Source: Halolamina pelagica (lineage in GTDB: Archaea; Halobacteriota; Halobacteria; Halobacteriales; Haloferacaceae). Taken from it: 64,000 nt of DNA. Shown piece by piece: positions 1-7,311 of this stretch (position 1 is the stretch's first letter; the number at the start of each line of letters is the position of its first letter). The notes under the pieces are model-generated. The model was given only the letters and a program-made list of their open reading frames with translations, did no database searches and was not told where the DNA came from. The position numbers and the translations under genes were made by a program. The stretch covers positions 806,001-870,000 of the forward strand of contig NZ_LGUC01000001.1 of NCBI RefSeq assembly GCF_001307315.1. The letters run 5' to 3'.

Positions 1-2
1 GG

Positions 3-851
3 GATGTCGTCGAGACGGTGCTCGACCGCGCCGACGACGGCGAGGTCGGCTGGACGGACGTGAAAGGCGAGATCGAGAGCGGCCAGTGGGGCCGACTGAT
101 CGAGAAGGAGGTGCTCGTCGAGGGCGAGACGGGGTTCCGGATCGAGGATCCCGCGGCCGCCCGTGAGGCGCTCGAGTCCGACGACGACCTCACCACCTCG
201 TCGGTCGACCTCGACGACGTCGAGGGCACGTCGTGGTCGAAGTGGGACAAGATGGCCGGTGGCGGGACGGTGCTGTTCATGGTCGGGTACGCCTACGCCC
301 CGGTTCGGAACGTCGTCGGCAGCACCATCGACCTCGTTCTCGGGCCGCTGCTCGAGGTGCTCCCGTTCTACGCGGTCGTCCTGCTGCTGGCGATGACGAC
401 CGGGCTCTACTCCACGGTGCTGCGTGCGCTGCTCATGGATATGGACAAGATGAGCATGTACCAGGACCGGATGAAGGACATCCAGGAGCGCCGGAAGGAG
501 GCCAAGGAGCGCGGCGACGACGCCGCGATGCAGAAGATCCAGGAGGAGCAGATGGAGGCGATGGGCGATCAGCTCGGCATGTTCAAAGAGCAGTTCCGCC
601 CGATGGCCTGGATCATGTTCCTCACCATCCCGGTGTTCCTGTGGATGTACTGGGCCATCGGCGCCCGCGGCGCGACCAGCCACCACGTGCTGGGTGAGGT
701 CGTCTTCCCCATCTGGGGGAGCATGACCTGGACCGAGCCGATGCTCGGGCCGATCCAGCCGTGGATCTTCTGGTACTTCATCTGCTCGACGGCGTCGATC
801 CAGATCATCCAGAAGGCGATGAACATCGAGATGACGCCGTCGACCTCGTAA
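3..851 (+). CDS. DUF106 membrane protein (EMC3/TMCO1, YidC/Oxa1 superfamily), 5' partial
   Basis: The reading frame is open to the left edge of the window, so the true start lies upstream; an internal GTG at 18 is unlikely to be the start because coding-like codons precede it. The visible N-terminal 70 residues are soluble and acidic. Then come a hydrophobic segment around residues 83-100, another around 113-135, a charged helical hairpin rich in Met, Lys, Glu and Gln (about 140-190), and two or three further hydrophobic segments to the C-terminus. Membrane segments around a charged cytoplasmic coiled coil are the hallmark of archaeal DUF106 proteins, relatives of EMC3/TMCO1 and distant YidC/Oxa1 insertases. 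The known role is insertion of membrane proteins; here that is inferred from family. Confidence 0.85.
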   Translation, partial: DVVETVLDRADDGEVGWTDVKGEIESGQWGRLIEKEVLVEGETGFRIEDPAAAREALESDDDLTTSSVDLDDVEGTSWSKWDKMAGGGTVLFMVGYAYAPVRNVVGSTIDLVLGPLLEVLPFYAVVLLLAMTTGLYSTVLRALLMDMDKMSMYQDRMKDIQERRKEAKERGDDAAMQKIQEEQMEAMGDQLGMFKEQFRPMAWIMFLTIPVFLWMYWAIGARGATSHHVLGEVVFPIWGSMTWTEPMLGPIQPWIFWYFICSTASIQIIQKAMNIEMTPSTS

Positions 852-878
852 CTGCGCCGACGCTTCTTTGGTTTACCG

Positions 879-984
879 CGGCTGACCGGTTGCCGGGTCG
901 CTCGCCGATCACCCCGGCTGACTGTTGCCGTGTCGCCCCACGATCGACACGGCCGACCGTTACCATGTCGTCCCACCGCCACCG
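879..984. repeat. Three imperfect tandem copies of a ~36-base unit
   Basis: Copies begin at 879, 915 and 950, each starting CGGCYGACYG followed by GTTGCCG-like and GTCGC-like blocks. They lie entirely in the gap between the DUF106 stop and the hsp20 promoter. The first two copies match at roughly three quarters of positions; the third is more diverged. They could be operator sites for the heat-shock gene or simple duplication. Confidence 0.55.
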
Positions 985-988
985 CCGG

Positions 989-996
989 CTTTTTCG
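989..996 (+). promoter_or_regulatory. Putative TATA box of hsp20
   Basis: CTTTTTCG in an otherwise GC-rich gap, centred about 28 bases before the ATG at 1020. This spacing predicts a leaderless transcript. Confidence 0.5.
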
Positions 997-1019
997 AGAC
1001 GCGCCCCCATAGCCGAACT

Positions 1020-1373
1020 ATGGACACAGTTCGCGAGGCGCTCCGAGAGCTCCCGGACGCCGTGTTTGCCGACCTGCTCGAGAGCGAGTCTGCCTACCGA
1101 CTCGTGATCGACCTGCCGGGGGCGACCGCCGACACGACCGACCTGCGCAGCGAGGGCGGTCGACTCCAGATCGAAGCGCGCCGCGAGAAGTCGTTCGGCG
1201 GGGCGTTCGACTACGTGCGCGAGGACCGGCCGCTGTTCCTCGACGTCGAGATCCCGCTCCCGCCGGACGCCGGCAGCGATGCGGATGCGTCGATGGAGCG
1301 TGGCGTTCTCACCGTCACCATCCCGAAACGGTCGGCCGGGCCGGCCCAGTCGATCGACATCGACGAGGCCTGA
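1020..1373 (+). CDS. Hsp20/alpha-crystallin family small heat-shock protein
   Basis: 117 residues. The core resembles an alpha-crystallin domain: a beta-rich stretch beginning YRLVIDLPGA (about residues 24-33), the segment RPLFLDVEIPLP, and a C-terminal strand GVLTVTIPKR. The C-terminal tail carries IDI, an I-x-I/V motif used by small heat-shock proteins for oligomer assembly. The role is ATP-independent holding of unfolded proteins. The ATG at 1020 is chosen because a TATA-like box sits 28 bases upstream; an upstream in-frame ATG at 930 would add residues with no family resemblance. The N-terminal arm is short (about 20 residues), so this is a small member of the family. Confidence 0.8.
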   Translation: MDTVREALRELPDAVFADLLESESAYRLVIDLPGATADTTDLRSEGGRLQIEARREKSFGGAFDYVREDRPLFLDVEIPLPPDAGSDADASMERGVLTVTIPKRSAGPAQSIDIDEA

Positions 1374-1435
1374 TGGTCGGACCGAGTTGCCACACAGGCG
1401 GGGAGCCGACGCGCCCAACGGTGGGGTGATTCAGG

Positions 1436-3103
1436 CTGGCGTCGCTCCGAGCCTACTGGCGGTTCCTCGTCGTCATCAAGGGGTTCTTCCCGCTGCTGTT
1501 CGCGTGGACGCGGGACCGGAACCGGTTCCTGCTGTTCGGACGGAGCCGCAGCGTCGATAGCGAGACGCGCGTCCGCCGAGCCGAGGCGCTGCTCGAGACG
1601 CTGTTGACGCTCGGGCCGACGTTCATCAAACTCGGCCAGCTGCTGTCGACCCGCCCCGACGTGGCGCCGCCGGAGTACGTCGACGTGCTCTCGACGCTGC
1701 AGGACGAGGTGCCGCCGGCCGACTGGGCAGCGGCCAAAGAGGTGCTGGAGGCCGAACTCGGCCCCGTCGACGAGACGTTCGACGAGTTCGACACCGAGGC
1801 GATCAGCGGCGCCAGCCTCGGGCAGGTGTACCGCGCCGTCCACGACGGCGAGCAGGTCGCCGTGAAAGTCAGGCGGCCGGGGATCGTCCCCCTGGTCAAC
1901 GCCGACCTGCGGGTGATCCGCTGGTCGCTGCCGGTGCTGATCTACCTCGTCGACGAGTCGAGCGCGTTCTCGCTGTCGAACCTCGCCGACGAGTTCTCGA
2001 AGACGATCCGCCAGGAGATGGACTACGGCCGCGAGCGGACGATGCTCGAGGAGATCAGCGAGAACTTCGCGGACGACGAGGAGATCCGCATCCCGCGGAC
2101 CCACGAGGGCGCCTCCGGTGAGTCGGTGCTGACGATGGAGTACCTCCCGGGGACGAAGATCAACGATATCGACGAACTCGACGCCCGCGGCGTCGACCGC
2201 ACCGAACTCGCCGAACGTCTCCAGCGCATCTACCTCCAGATGATCATCGACGACGGCGTGTTCCACGCCGACCCCCACCCGGGGAACCTCGCGGTCGACG
2301 AGGAGGGCGCGGTGATCTTCTACGACTTCGGGATGAGCGGCCGCGTCGATCCGTACATTCAGAAGAAGATCGTGGATTTCTACGTCGCCATCGCCGAGCA
2401 GGACACCGACGCGATCCTGGACGCGCTGGTGAACATGGGGACGCTCTCGCCGGAGGCCGACCGCGAGGTGATGGGCCAGATAATGGAGCTCGCGATCCAG
2501 GACGCCCGCGGCGAGGACATCGAACAGTACCGCGTCCAGCAGATCATCGAGCAGGTCGAGGGGACGATCTACGAGTTCCCGCTGCGTCTGCCCCGCAATC
2601 TCGCGCTGGTGCTCCGGGTCGCGACGGTCGTCGAGGGGGTGTGTGTGACGCTGGATCCGGACTTCGACTTCATCAGCGTCGCCACCGACTACCTCGCCGA
2701 ACAGGGCTACCGGGAGCAGACCGCCCGACGCATCGCCAGCGACGCCGCCGGGCAGGCACAGGAGACGGCTGGTGCGCTGGTGTCGGTCCCACCGAAGCTC
2801 GATCGAGTGCTCGACGGGCTGGAGGACGAGGACCTCACGGTCAACATCAACGTGAAAGACGACGACGACGTGATGCGGGATCTCGCCAAGCGGCTGATCC
2901 TGGGGATCTTCGTCGCCGCCGGCGTGCTCTCGGCGGCGCTGATCTACGCCTTCGGGCAGGACTGGCGGGTCTCGGCCGGCATCCTCGCGGTGACGGCGCC
3001 GATAGTCGTCATGCTCTGGCGCTCGTTCCGGCGCAAGCAGAAGTCGATCCGGGCGAAGCCGCAGTTCACCCGCCAGAGCATGCGCCAGCGCGAAGGGGAC
3101 TGA
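1436..3103 (+). CDS. UbiB/ABC1-family atypical protein kinase
   Basis: Atypical ABC1 kinase-like protein, a family linked to isoprenoid quinone biology. Visible motifs are KLGQ (about residue 64), the Ala-rich loop SGASLGQVYRA (about 123), the ATP-site lysine in VAVKVRRPG, HADPHPGNL (about 278) and the metal-binding DFG of FYDFGMSG (about 297). Two C-terminal hydrophobic helices (about 483-530) should anchor it in the membrane. The first canonical start in frame is TTG 1604, but the frame reads SLRAYWRFLVV from 1442, which matches the normal N-terminus of haloarchaeal homologues. After the in-frame TGA at 1427 only CTG 1436 is available, so either CTG is used or a sequence error hides the start. 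It follows hsp20 on the same strand. Confidence 0.85.
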   Translation: MASLRAYWRFLVVIKGFFPLLFAWTRDRNRFLLFGRSRSVDSETRVRRAEALLETLLTLGPTFIKLGQLLSTRPDVAPPEYVDVLSTLQDEVPPADWAAAKEVLEAELGPVDETFDEFDTEAISGASLGQVYRAVHDGEQVAVKVRRPGIVPLVNADLRVIRWSLPVLIYLVDESSAFSLSNLADEFSKTIRQEMDYGRERTMLEEISENFADDEEIRIPRTHEGASGESVLTMEYLPGTKINDIDELDARGVDRTELAERLQRIYLQMIIDDGVFHADPHPGNLAVDEEGAVIFYDFGMSGRVDPYIQKKIVDFYVAIAEQDTDAILDALVNMGTLSPEADREVMGQIMELAIQDARGEDIEQYRVQQIIEQVEGTIYEFPLRLPRNLALVLRVATVVEGVCVTLDPDFDFISVATDYLAEQGYREQTARRIASDAAGQAQETAGALVSVPPKLDRVLDGLEDEDLTVNINVKDDDDVMRDLAKRLILGIFVAAGVLSAALIYAFGQDWRVSAGILAVTAPIVVMLWRSFRRKQKSIRAKPQFTRQSMRQREGD

Positions 3104-3154
3104 GCCGGTCGCCGGCACCCGGTGGTTTTTGCGGCCGCCCGACGGACTGGGCGT

Positions 3155-4231
3155 ATGGACGTCTCACCGTTCGGCCTCGAACGCTGGTTCGCGGAGTACG
3201 AACACGACGCCGACATCATGCTCGCCGAGAGCGGGATCCGCTCGCTGCCGGCCGACCGCTTCGACCTCGACCCGGGGAAGCTGGGCTACGTCATCCCGAC
3301 CAACGGCGACCCGGAGTTCCGTGCCGAGGTGGGCGAACGCTACGGGCGGGGCGCCGACGAGGTGCTGTTCACCGTCGGCACGCAGGAGGCGAACTTCCTC
3401 ACGTTCCTCTCGCTGTTGAACTCCGAACACGGCGATCACGCCGTCGTCGTCACCCCGACGTATCAGGCGCTCCACGCCGTGCCGGAGGCGTTCGGCGACG
3501 TGACGCGGGTCCCGTTGAACCGCGAGAACTGGAGCGTCGACGTGGCGGGCGTAAAAGAGGCGATCCGCGACGACACCGCGGTCGTCGTGCTCAACAACCC
3601 CAACAACCCGACGGGGAACTACCACGACGAGGAGACGGTCCGGGAGCTGTACGATCTCGCCGCCGAGCACGACGCCTACCTGCTCTGTGACGAGGTGTAC
3701 CGGCTGCTCGCCGAAGAGCCCATCACCCCCGCGGCGGCGATGGGCGAGTACGGCATCTCGACGACGAGTCTCACCAAGGCGTACGGCCTCGCTGGCCTGC
3801 GCTTCGGCTGGGTCGTCGGCGACGAAGACGTCGTCGAGCGCGCGTGGCGCTGGAAGGACTACACCACGATCTCGCCGACGCTGTTCGGCCAGCACGTCGC
3901 GAAACAGGCGCTGGGCGATCAGGAACAGGATATTCTCACCGAGAACCGCGACCTCGCGACCGAACACCGCGATATCGTCGCCGACTGGATCGACGAGCAC
4001 GACCTCGACTGGCACGAGCCGGTCGGCGTCAACGGGTTCGTGACGATCCCTGACGGCTTCGAGGACGCCGAGGAGTTCTGTCGCGTCGTCGTCGAGGAGG
4101 CGTCGGTGGTGCTGGCGCCGGGACACCTGTTCGGCCCCTACGAGAACCGCTTCCGCATCGGCTTCGGCCTGCCGACCGCGGAGCTACGGGAGGGGTTGGA
4201 GCGGGTCGGTGACGTGATCAGAAATCGCTGA
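3155..4231 (+). CDS. PLP-dependent aminotransferase, class I/II fold
   Basis: 358 residues, fold type I aminotransferase. Visible motifs are NNPNNPTG (about residue 147), CDEVYR (about 176) and the Schiff-base lysine in SLTKAYGLAGLRFGW (Lys 208). The C-terminal FRIGFG contains the arginine that binds the substrate carboxylate. The ATG at 3155 is preferred over an in-frame start at 3122, which lies in the GC-rich spacer. Substrate is not determinable from sequence; the family includes aspartate, tyrosine and capreomycidine-type enzymes. It stands 51 bases after ubiB on the same strand and may be cotranscribed. Confidence 0.8.
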   Translation: MDVSPFGLERWFAEYEHDADIMLAESGIRSLPADRFDLDPGKLGYVIPTNGDPEFRAEVGERYGRGADEVLFTVGTQEANFLTFLSLLNSEHGDHAVVVTPTYQALHAVPEAFGDVTRVPLNRENWSVDVAGVKEAIRDDTAVVVLNNPNNPTGNYHDEETVRELYDLAAEHDAYLLCDEVYRLLAEEPITPAAAMGEYGISTTSLTKAYGLAGLRFGWVVGDEDVVERAWRWKDYTTISPTLFGQHVAKQALGDQEQDILTENRDLATEHRDIVADWIDEHDLDWHEPVGVNGFVTIPDGFEDAEEFCRVVVEEASVVLAPGHLFGPYENRFRIGFGLPTAELREGLERVGDVIRNR

Positions 4232-4255
4232 TCGCTCCCCGTCGCCGGGAGTCAC

Positions 4256-4363
4256 TCACTGCTCGTCGTCGGCGTCGTCCTCGGTCGACTCATCGGACGG
4301 CGCCGCCGGTGCGGGGACGACGGTCACGTGGTCGATGCCGACGGAGTGGTTCTTTGCGGCCAT
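4256..4363 (-). CDS. Very small acidic protein, 35 residues
   Basis: ATG at 4363 to TGA at 4256-4258. The sequence begins MAAKNHSVGIDHVTVVPAP and ends in a run rich in Asp and Glu. It reads like a genuine haloarchaeal mini-protein: acidic, with a hydrophobic DHVTVVP core. An in-frame ATG at 4402 would give 48 residues, adding MGNLLGGRADGSH. I do not recognise the family. It is convergent with the aminotransferase gene, 24 bases away. The acidic composition and codon use support coding; function unknown. Confidence 0.5.
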   Translation of the reverse strand: MAAKNHSVGIDHVTVVPAPAAPSDESTEDDADDEQ

Positions 4364-4402
4364 ATGCGAACCATCGGCCCGACCACCCAAGAGATTACCC
4401 AT

Positions 4403-4728
4403 ACGCATAACTCATCCCGATTACGCGGCGAATGTCTGGGAGGTATACCCATGTCTCCCACGTATGTGGTGTCTGGCGGCGAGAACTGCGGCGCATCGCC
4501 GCCGACGGATACGGGGCGGTACGTCGACGTTCGCGGACGCGCTAGCGCGCGCGGCCGCGTCACCTCCAGTCGCGAAGTAAGGGTCCGACATAGCGACGGC
4601 GACGCGCTCCGTCGCTCTGGTACGGAGGCCAGAGCACGTCGCGAGCCGAATTAGGTCACCACACAGCGACGGCGACGCGCTCCATCGCTCTGGCACGGAG
4701 GCCAGAGCACGTCGCGAGCCGTCGCTGG
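4403..4728. other. Intergenic tract with two hairpin repeats
   Basis: This gap separates the small CDS from the pyrophosphatase gene. Its left half holds AT-richer sequence around 4395-4455 that could carry the promoter of the small CDS. The middle has short GC palindromes. The right half holds the 57-base direct repeat listed separately. I see no convincing reading frame. Confidence 0.5.
4592..4721. repeat. 57-base direct repeat, two copies, each with two hairpins
   Basis: Copies at 4592-4648 and 4665-4721 differ at only two positions and are separated by 16 bases. In copy 1 AGCGACGG pairs with CCGTCGCT across a 9-base loop, followed by CTCTGG pairing with CCAGAG across an 8-base loop. Copy 2 keeps the second hairpin perfectly and has one mismatch in the first. 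The repeat ends only 7 bases from the stop codon of the leftward pyrophosphatase gene, so it may act as a 3' structure or terminator for it. Confidence 0.7.
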
Positions 4729-5259
4729 TTAGAACGTCTCGTCGTACAGCTCCTGGGCGTGCTCGATCGCGTCGAGGGACGCCTGCTTGTCCTCCCAGCC
4801 CAGCGTCGTGACCTCCTTGCCCTCCTCGAGGTTCTTGTAGGTCTCGAAGAACTCGTCGATCTCGTCGAGGGTCTGCTGGGGGATGTCGTCGATGTCCTGG
4901 ATGTGGTCGAAGCGCGGGTCCTCACTGGGGACGGCCAGCACCTTGTCGTCCTGCTCGCCGTCGTCGTCCATCTTCATCAGTGCGACGGGGCGGGCCTCGA
5001 TGACACAGCCCGGGAACGTCGCGTCCTCGACCATCACCATCACGTCGAAGGGATCCTCGTCGTCGTAGTAGGTCTGCGGGATGAAGCCGTAGTCGTAGGG
5101 GTAGTGGACGTTCGAGTGGAGAACGCGGTCGAGGACGACGCCCGGCACGTCCTTGTCGTACTCGTACTTGTTTCGCTCGCCTTTGAGGCACTCGACAACC
5201 GCGTAGATCGTCTCGGGCGCGTCGGGGCCGGTCTCCAGATCTTCCCAGAGGTTCGTCAT
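4729..5259 (-). CDS. ppa: Inorganic pyrophosphatase (class A)
   Basis: 176 residues, the usual length for family I soluble pyrophosphatase. It hydrolyses pyrophosphate to phosphate in the cytoplasm and pulls biosynthetic reactions forward. The metal-binding DxDPxD-type signature is seen as DDEDPFDVMVM (about residues 66-76), preceded by HYPYDYGFIPQT, and Lys/Tyr active-site residues occur in ERNKYEYD (about 28-35). The ATG at 5259 fits family N-termini; the frame extends upstream without family resemblance. It is transcribed leftward, divergent from the PadR gene. Confidence 0.93.
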   Translation of the reverse strand: MTNLWEDLETGPDAPETIYAVVECLKGERNKYEYDKDVPGVVLDRVLHSNVHYPYDYGFIPQTYYDDEDPFDVMVMVEDATFPGCVIEARPVALMKMDDDGEQDDKVLAVPSEDPRFDHIQDIDDIPQQTLDEIDEFFETYKNLEEGKEVTTLGWEDKQASLDAIEHAQELYDETF

Positions 5260-5356
5260 GCCTCCTGAGGTTCCGGCAAGCCGGTCAAATGCTTTTCGGG
5301 ACGTTCCTGTCCGGGCGAAAACGCTTTTACAGTTGGACGAGTAGAACATGTTGCGA

Positions 5357-5449
5357 GCACTGTACGAATACCCCGTACTGTGCGCCGGCGCTGACAACGC
5401 CCCGGGAAGGGGGCTTGTCACGTACACGGTGGGGGGTAGCGCACAGTGC
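5357..5449. promoter_or_regulatory. Possible operator: three related GCACnGTRC half-sites upstream of padR-like gene
   Basis: GCACTGTACG at 5357, GTACTGTGCG at 5375 (inverted orientation) and CGCACAGTGC at 5440. The second and third form an inverted repeat with one mismatch. A TATA-like CGCTTTTACA lies at 5322-5331. PadR-type regulators usually bind inverted repeats in their own promoter, so autoregulation is a reasonable inference. Confidence 0.35.
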
Positions 5450-5461
5450 CCCACATCAACT

Positions 5462-5824
5462 ATGTCAGAGGCAGAAGCAGTCAACGACGAGCAGCCCGGT
5501 ATCGCACGTGACCTCACCGCGTTCCAGCAGAACATCCTCGTCATCCTCTCCGAGGAGGCGATGTACGGGCTCGCGATCAAGCGTGAGCTCGAGGACTTCT
5601 ACGGAACGGAAGTGAACCACGGTCGACTCTACCCCAACCTCGACGATCTGGTCGAGATGGGGCTGGTCGAGAAGAGCGAACTCGACAAGCGAACGAACCA
5701 GTACGCCCTGACCGAGAAGGGTCGCGACGCAGTGCTGGACAGTCTCGAGTGGACGCTCTCCCGGTACGTCACCGACGAGAGCCGCGCCGACGAGATCGGC
5801 GACATCGTCGACGACGCATACTGA
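5462..5824 (+). CDS. PadR-family winged-helix transcriptional regulator
   Basis: 120 residues. The segment FQQNILVILSEEAMYGLAIK is the first helix and turn of a PadR winged helix (about residues 21-40), followed by HGRLYPNLDDLVEMGLVEK (about 51-69), which corresponds to the PadR recognition helix and wing; the strand NQYALTEKG completes the wing. PadR proteins are dimeric repressors. ATG 5462 gives the normal family N-terminus. An in-frame ATG at 5348 sits 22 bases from the only visible TATA-like box and would add 38 residues of non-family sequence, so I regard 5348-5461 as leader. The gene ends 7 bases from the convergent RnhA-operon gene. Confidence 0.8.
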   Translation: MSEAEAVNDEQPGIARDLTAFQQNILVILSEEAMYGLAIKRELEDFYGTEVNHGRLYPNLDDLVEMGLVEKSELDKRTNQYALTEKGRDAVLDSLEWTLSRYVTDESRADEIGDIVDDAY

Positions 5825-5831
5825 GGCCAGC

Positions 5832-6479
5832 TTACTGGTCTTCGACCGGCGCCGGCGGCTCGGTCTCCGCCGCCGCGAACAGTTTTCGGACGGACTCCTC
5901 GATGAGCGACGCCTGCGTGTCGCTCGGCCAGGCGTTCCGCGGGTAGTACTCGTCGAGGAACTCCCGAACCTCCTCGGCGGTCAGCTTCTCGATCTCCTTC
6001 GCGTAGTGGTTGCTGGCGAACGCCGCCACCGCCTCGGCGTTGGCCTCGTGGGCCGGGGCGTCGTCGGCGACAGCGGCCACGAGGTCGTCGTTGTGGTCGG
6101 CGACTTCCTGCCAGTGCTCGGGATCGCCCGGGCCCGACAGCGTGACTTCGACCCCGCGGTCGGTGTTCTCGACGCGATCCAGTTGGACGACACCGTCCTC
6201 GAGCCACTCCTCCGGGTAGAGGACGAGCGTGTCGTCCTCGTCACGGATCCGGGTCTCGTAGTCGTGTTCGGCGACGAGCTCCTCACGGCGCGTTCGGTAC
6301 ACGTTGGCCTCCTCGGCCGCGGCGTCGTCCTCGCGGCGCTCGGCCGCGCGCGCCAGTCGGGTGAGCCGTTCGGCCTCGTCGACCGCGTCGGCCGGGATGT
6401 CCGGCACGCGCTCGTCGTCGGCGTCGCCGACGCCCACCACTTCGGTTCGTTCGGCCGTCTGGGGGTCGCTATCGGTCAT
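5832..6479 (-). CDS. RnhA operon protein, conserved haloarchaeal family
   Basis: 215 acidic residues without membrane segments. It resembles the haloarchaeal family annotated as RnhA operon protein (I believe DUF7108, from memory). The N-terminal half is helical and rich in Ala, Arg and Glu. A middle beta-rich part (VLYPEEWLEDG) is followed by a helical C-terminal half with EEVREFLDEYYPRNAWPS. It overlaps the end of rnhA by 11 bases, so the two are translationally coupled. Function is unknown; the fixed neighbourhood suggests a role linked to RNA-DNA hybrid removal. Confidence 0.75.
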   Translation of the reverse strand: MTDSDPQTAERTEVVGVGDADDERVPDIPADAVDEAERLTRLARAAERREDDAAAEEANVYRTRREELVAEHDYETRIRDEDDTLVLYPEEWLEDGVVQLDRVENTDRGVEVTLSGPGDPEHWQEVADHNDDLVAAVADDAPAHEANAEAVAAFASNHYAKEIEKLTAEEVREFLDEYYPRNAWPSDTQASLIEESVRKLFAAAETEPPAPVEDQ

Positions 6480-7062
6480 CGAGTGCCTCGTTCGCTAGAT
6501 CGTCGGCGCGTTCGTTTATCTCCCGCGGAACGTGCTCGACGTCCCAACGGTCGAACGCCCGCAGGAGCTCCCGAGCGGTCACACGTAGCTCCTGGAGCTC
6601 CGGGTCGTTAGTGTTCCACTCCCCGTGGAGCTGTTTGACCACGAGCTGTGAGTCGCCGCGAACGTCGATCTCGTCGAGCCCCAGATCGCGTGCGGCCCGG
6701 AGCGCCCGCAACAGCGCCTCGTACTCGGCCTGATTGTTCGTCCGGCGGCCGATCCGCTCGCTCCCCTCGGCGACGACGCCGTCGCTACTGACGATGGCCC
6801 AGCCGACCGCGGCCGGCCCGGGGTTGCCCCGACTGGCCCCGTCGAAGTAGACGTGTGCACGGCCGCCGCCGTCGCGCAGAAGCAGCGTGAGATCGGTGGG
6901 TGAACTCCCCTGGACGACGACCTTGTCGTCGTAGGCGACGGCGACGGCGTCGCCGCGTTCGGCTCGCCATCGCTCGTGGTCGGTGTTACCCGCCAGCACC
7001 TCGATACCGGCCTCACGCAGGCGGTCGCGGGCGTCGTCGGGATCGACAGTGACCGTCGGCAT
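6469..7062 (-). CDS. rnhA: Ribonuclease HI
   Basis: 197 residues. It degrades the RNA strand of RNA-DNA hybrids. The RNase H domain occupies about residues 70-195, with catalytic acids visible as Asp74 in YFDGASRGNPGP, Glu113 in NNQAEYEALL, Asp137 in VRGDSQLV and Asp187 or Asp188 in NERADDLAN. An extra N-terminal part of about 65 residues, typical of haloarchaeal RNase HI, precedes it. The ATG at 7062 was chosen over an in-frame start at 7134 because MPTVTVDPDDARDRL matches the family start. It heads a two-gene leftward operon with the RnhA operon protein. Confidence 0.9.
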   Translation of the reverse strand: MPTVTVDPDDARDRLREAGIEVLAGNTDHERWRAERGDAVAVAYDDKVVVQGSSPTDLTLLLRDGGGRAHVYFDGASRGNPGPAAVGWAIVSSDGVVAEGSERIGRRTNNQAEYEALLRALRAARDLGLDEIDVRGDSQLVVKQLHGEWNTNDPELQELRVTARELLRAFDRWDVEHVPREINERADDLANEALDDR

Positions 7063-7278
7063 GGGGGCGCTATCCGGCCGGCGAGTAAAGGCAGTTCGTT
7101 CCCCAGCCGCGAACGCTGACACTCGCCCCGACACTCAAGTACGAGAACGGGACCAGCCACGCCATGCGCTGAGAACGGCCCCGGTCCGGCCGAGGCGGGA
7201 GCGCGACACACCGGCCGGGGCGCCGCCGTGACGCCTGTTCGCTAGCTGTGTGCCGCATCCGGGGTGCCGTGCACAGAA

Positions 7279-7286
7279 CTTTCAAG
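7279..7286 (+). promoter_or_regulatory. Putative TATA box of nreA
   Basis: CTTTCAAG centred about 29 bases before ATG 7312, consistent with a leaderless transcript. The gap 7063-7311 is shared with the divergent rnhA gene. Confidence 0.4.
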
Positions 7287-7311
7287 CCGCCGTAGCGCCG
7301 AGTCCACGCTG

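Noticed and set aside
1211-3118. A 635-codon open frame on the minus strand
   Set aside because: It is antisense to ubiB; GC-rich codons keep antisense frames open, and the product is rich in Arg, Asp, Val and His repeats with no family features.
5348-5461. N-terminal extension of the PadR-like protein
   Set aside because: The added 38 residues have no PadR resemblance and cover the possible operator sites.
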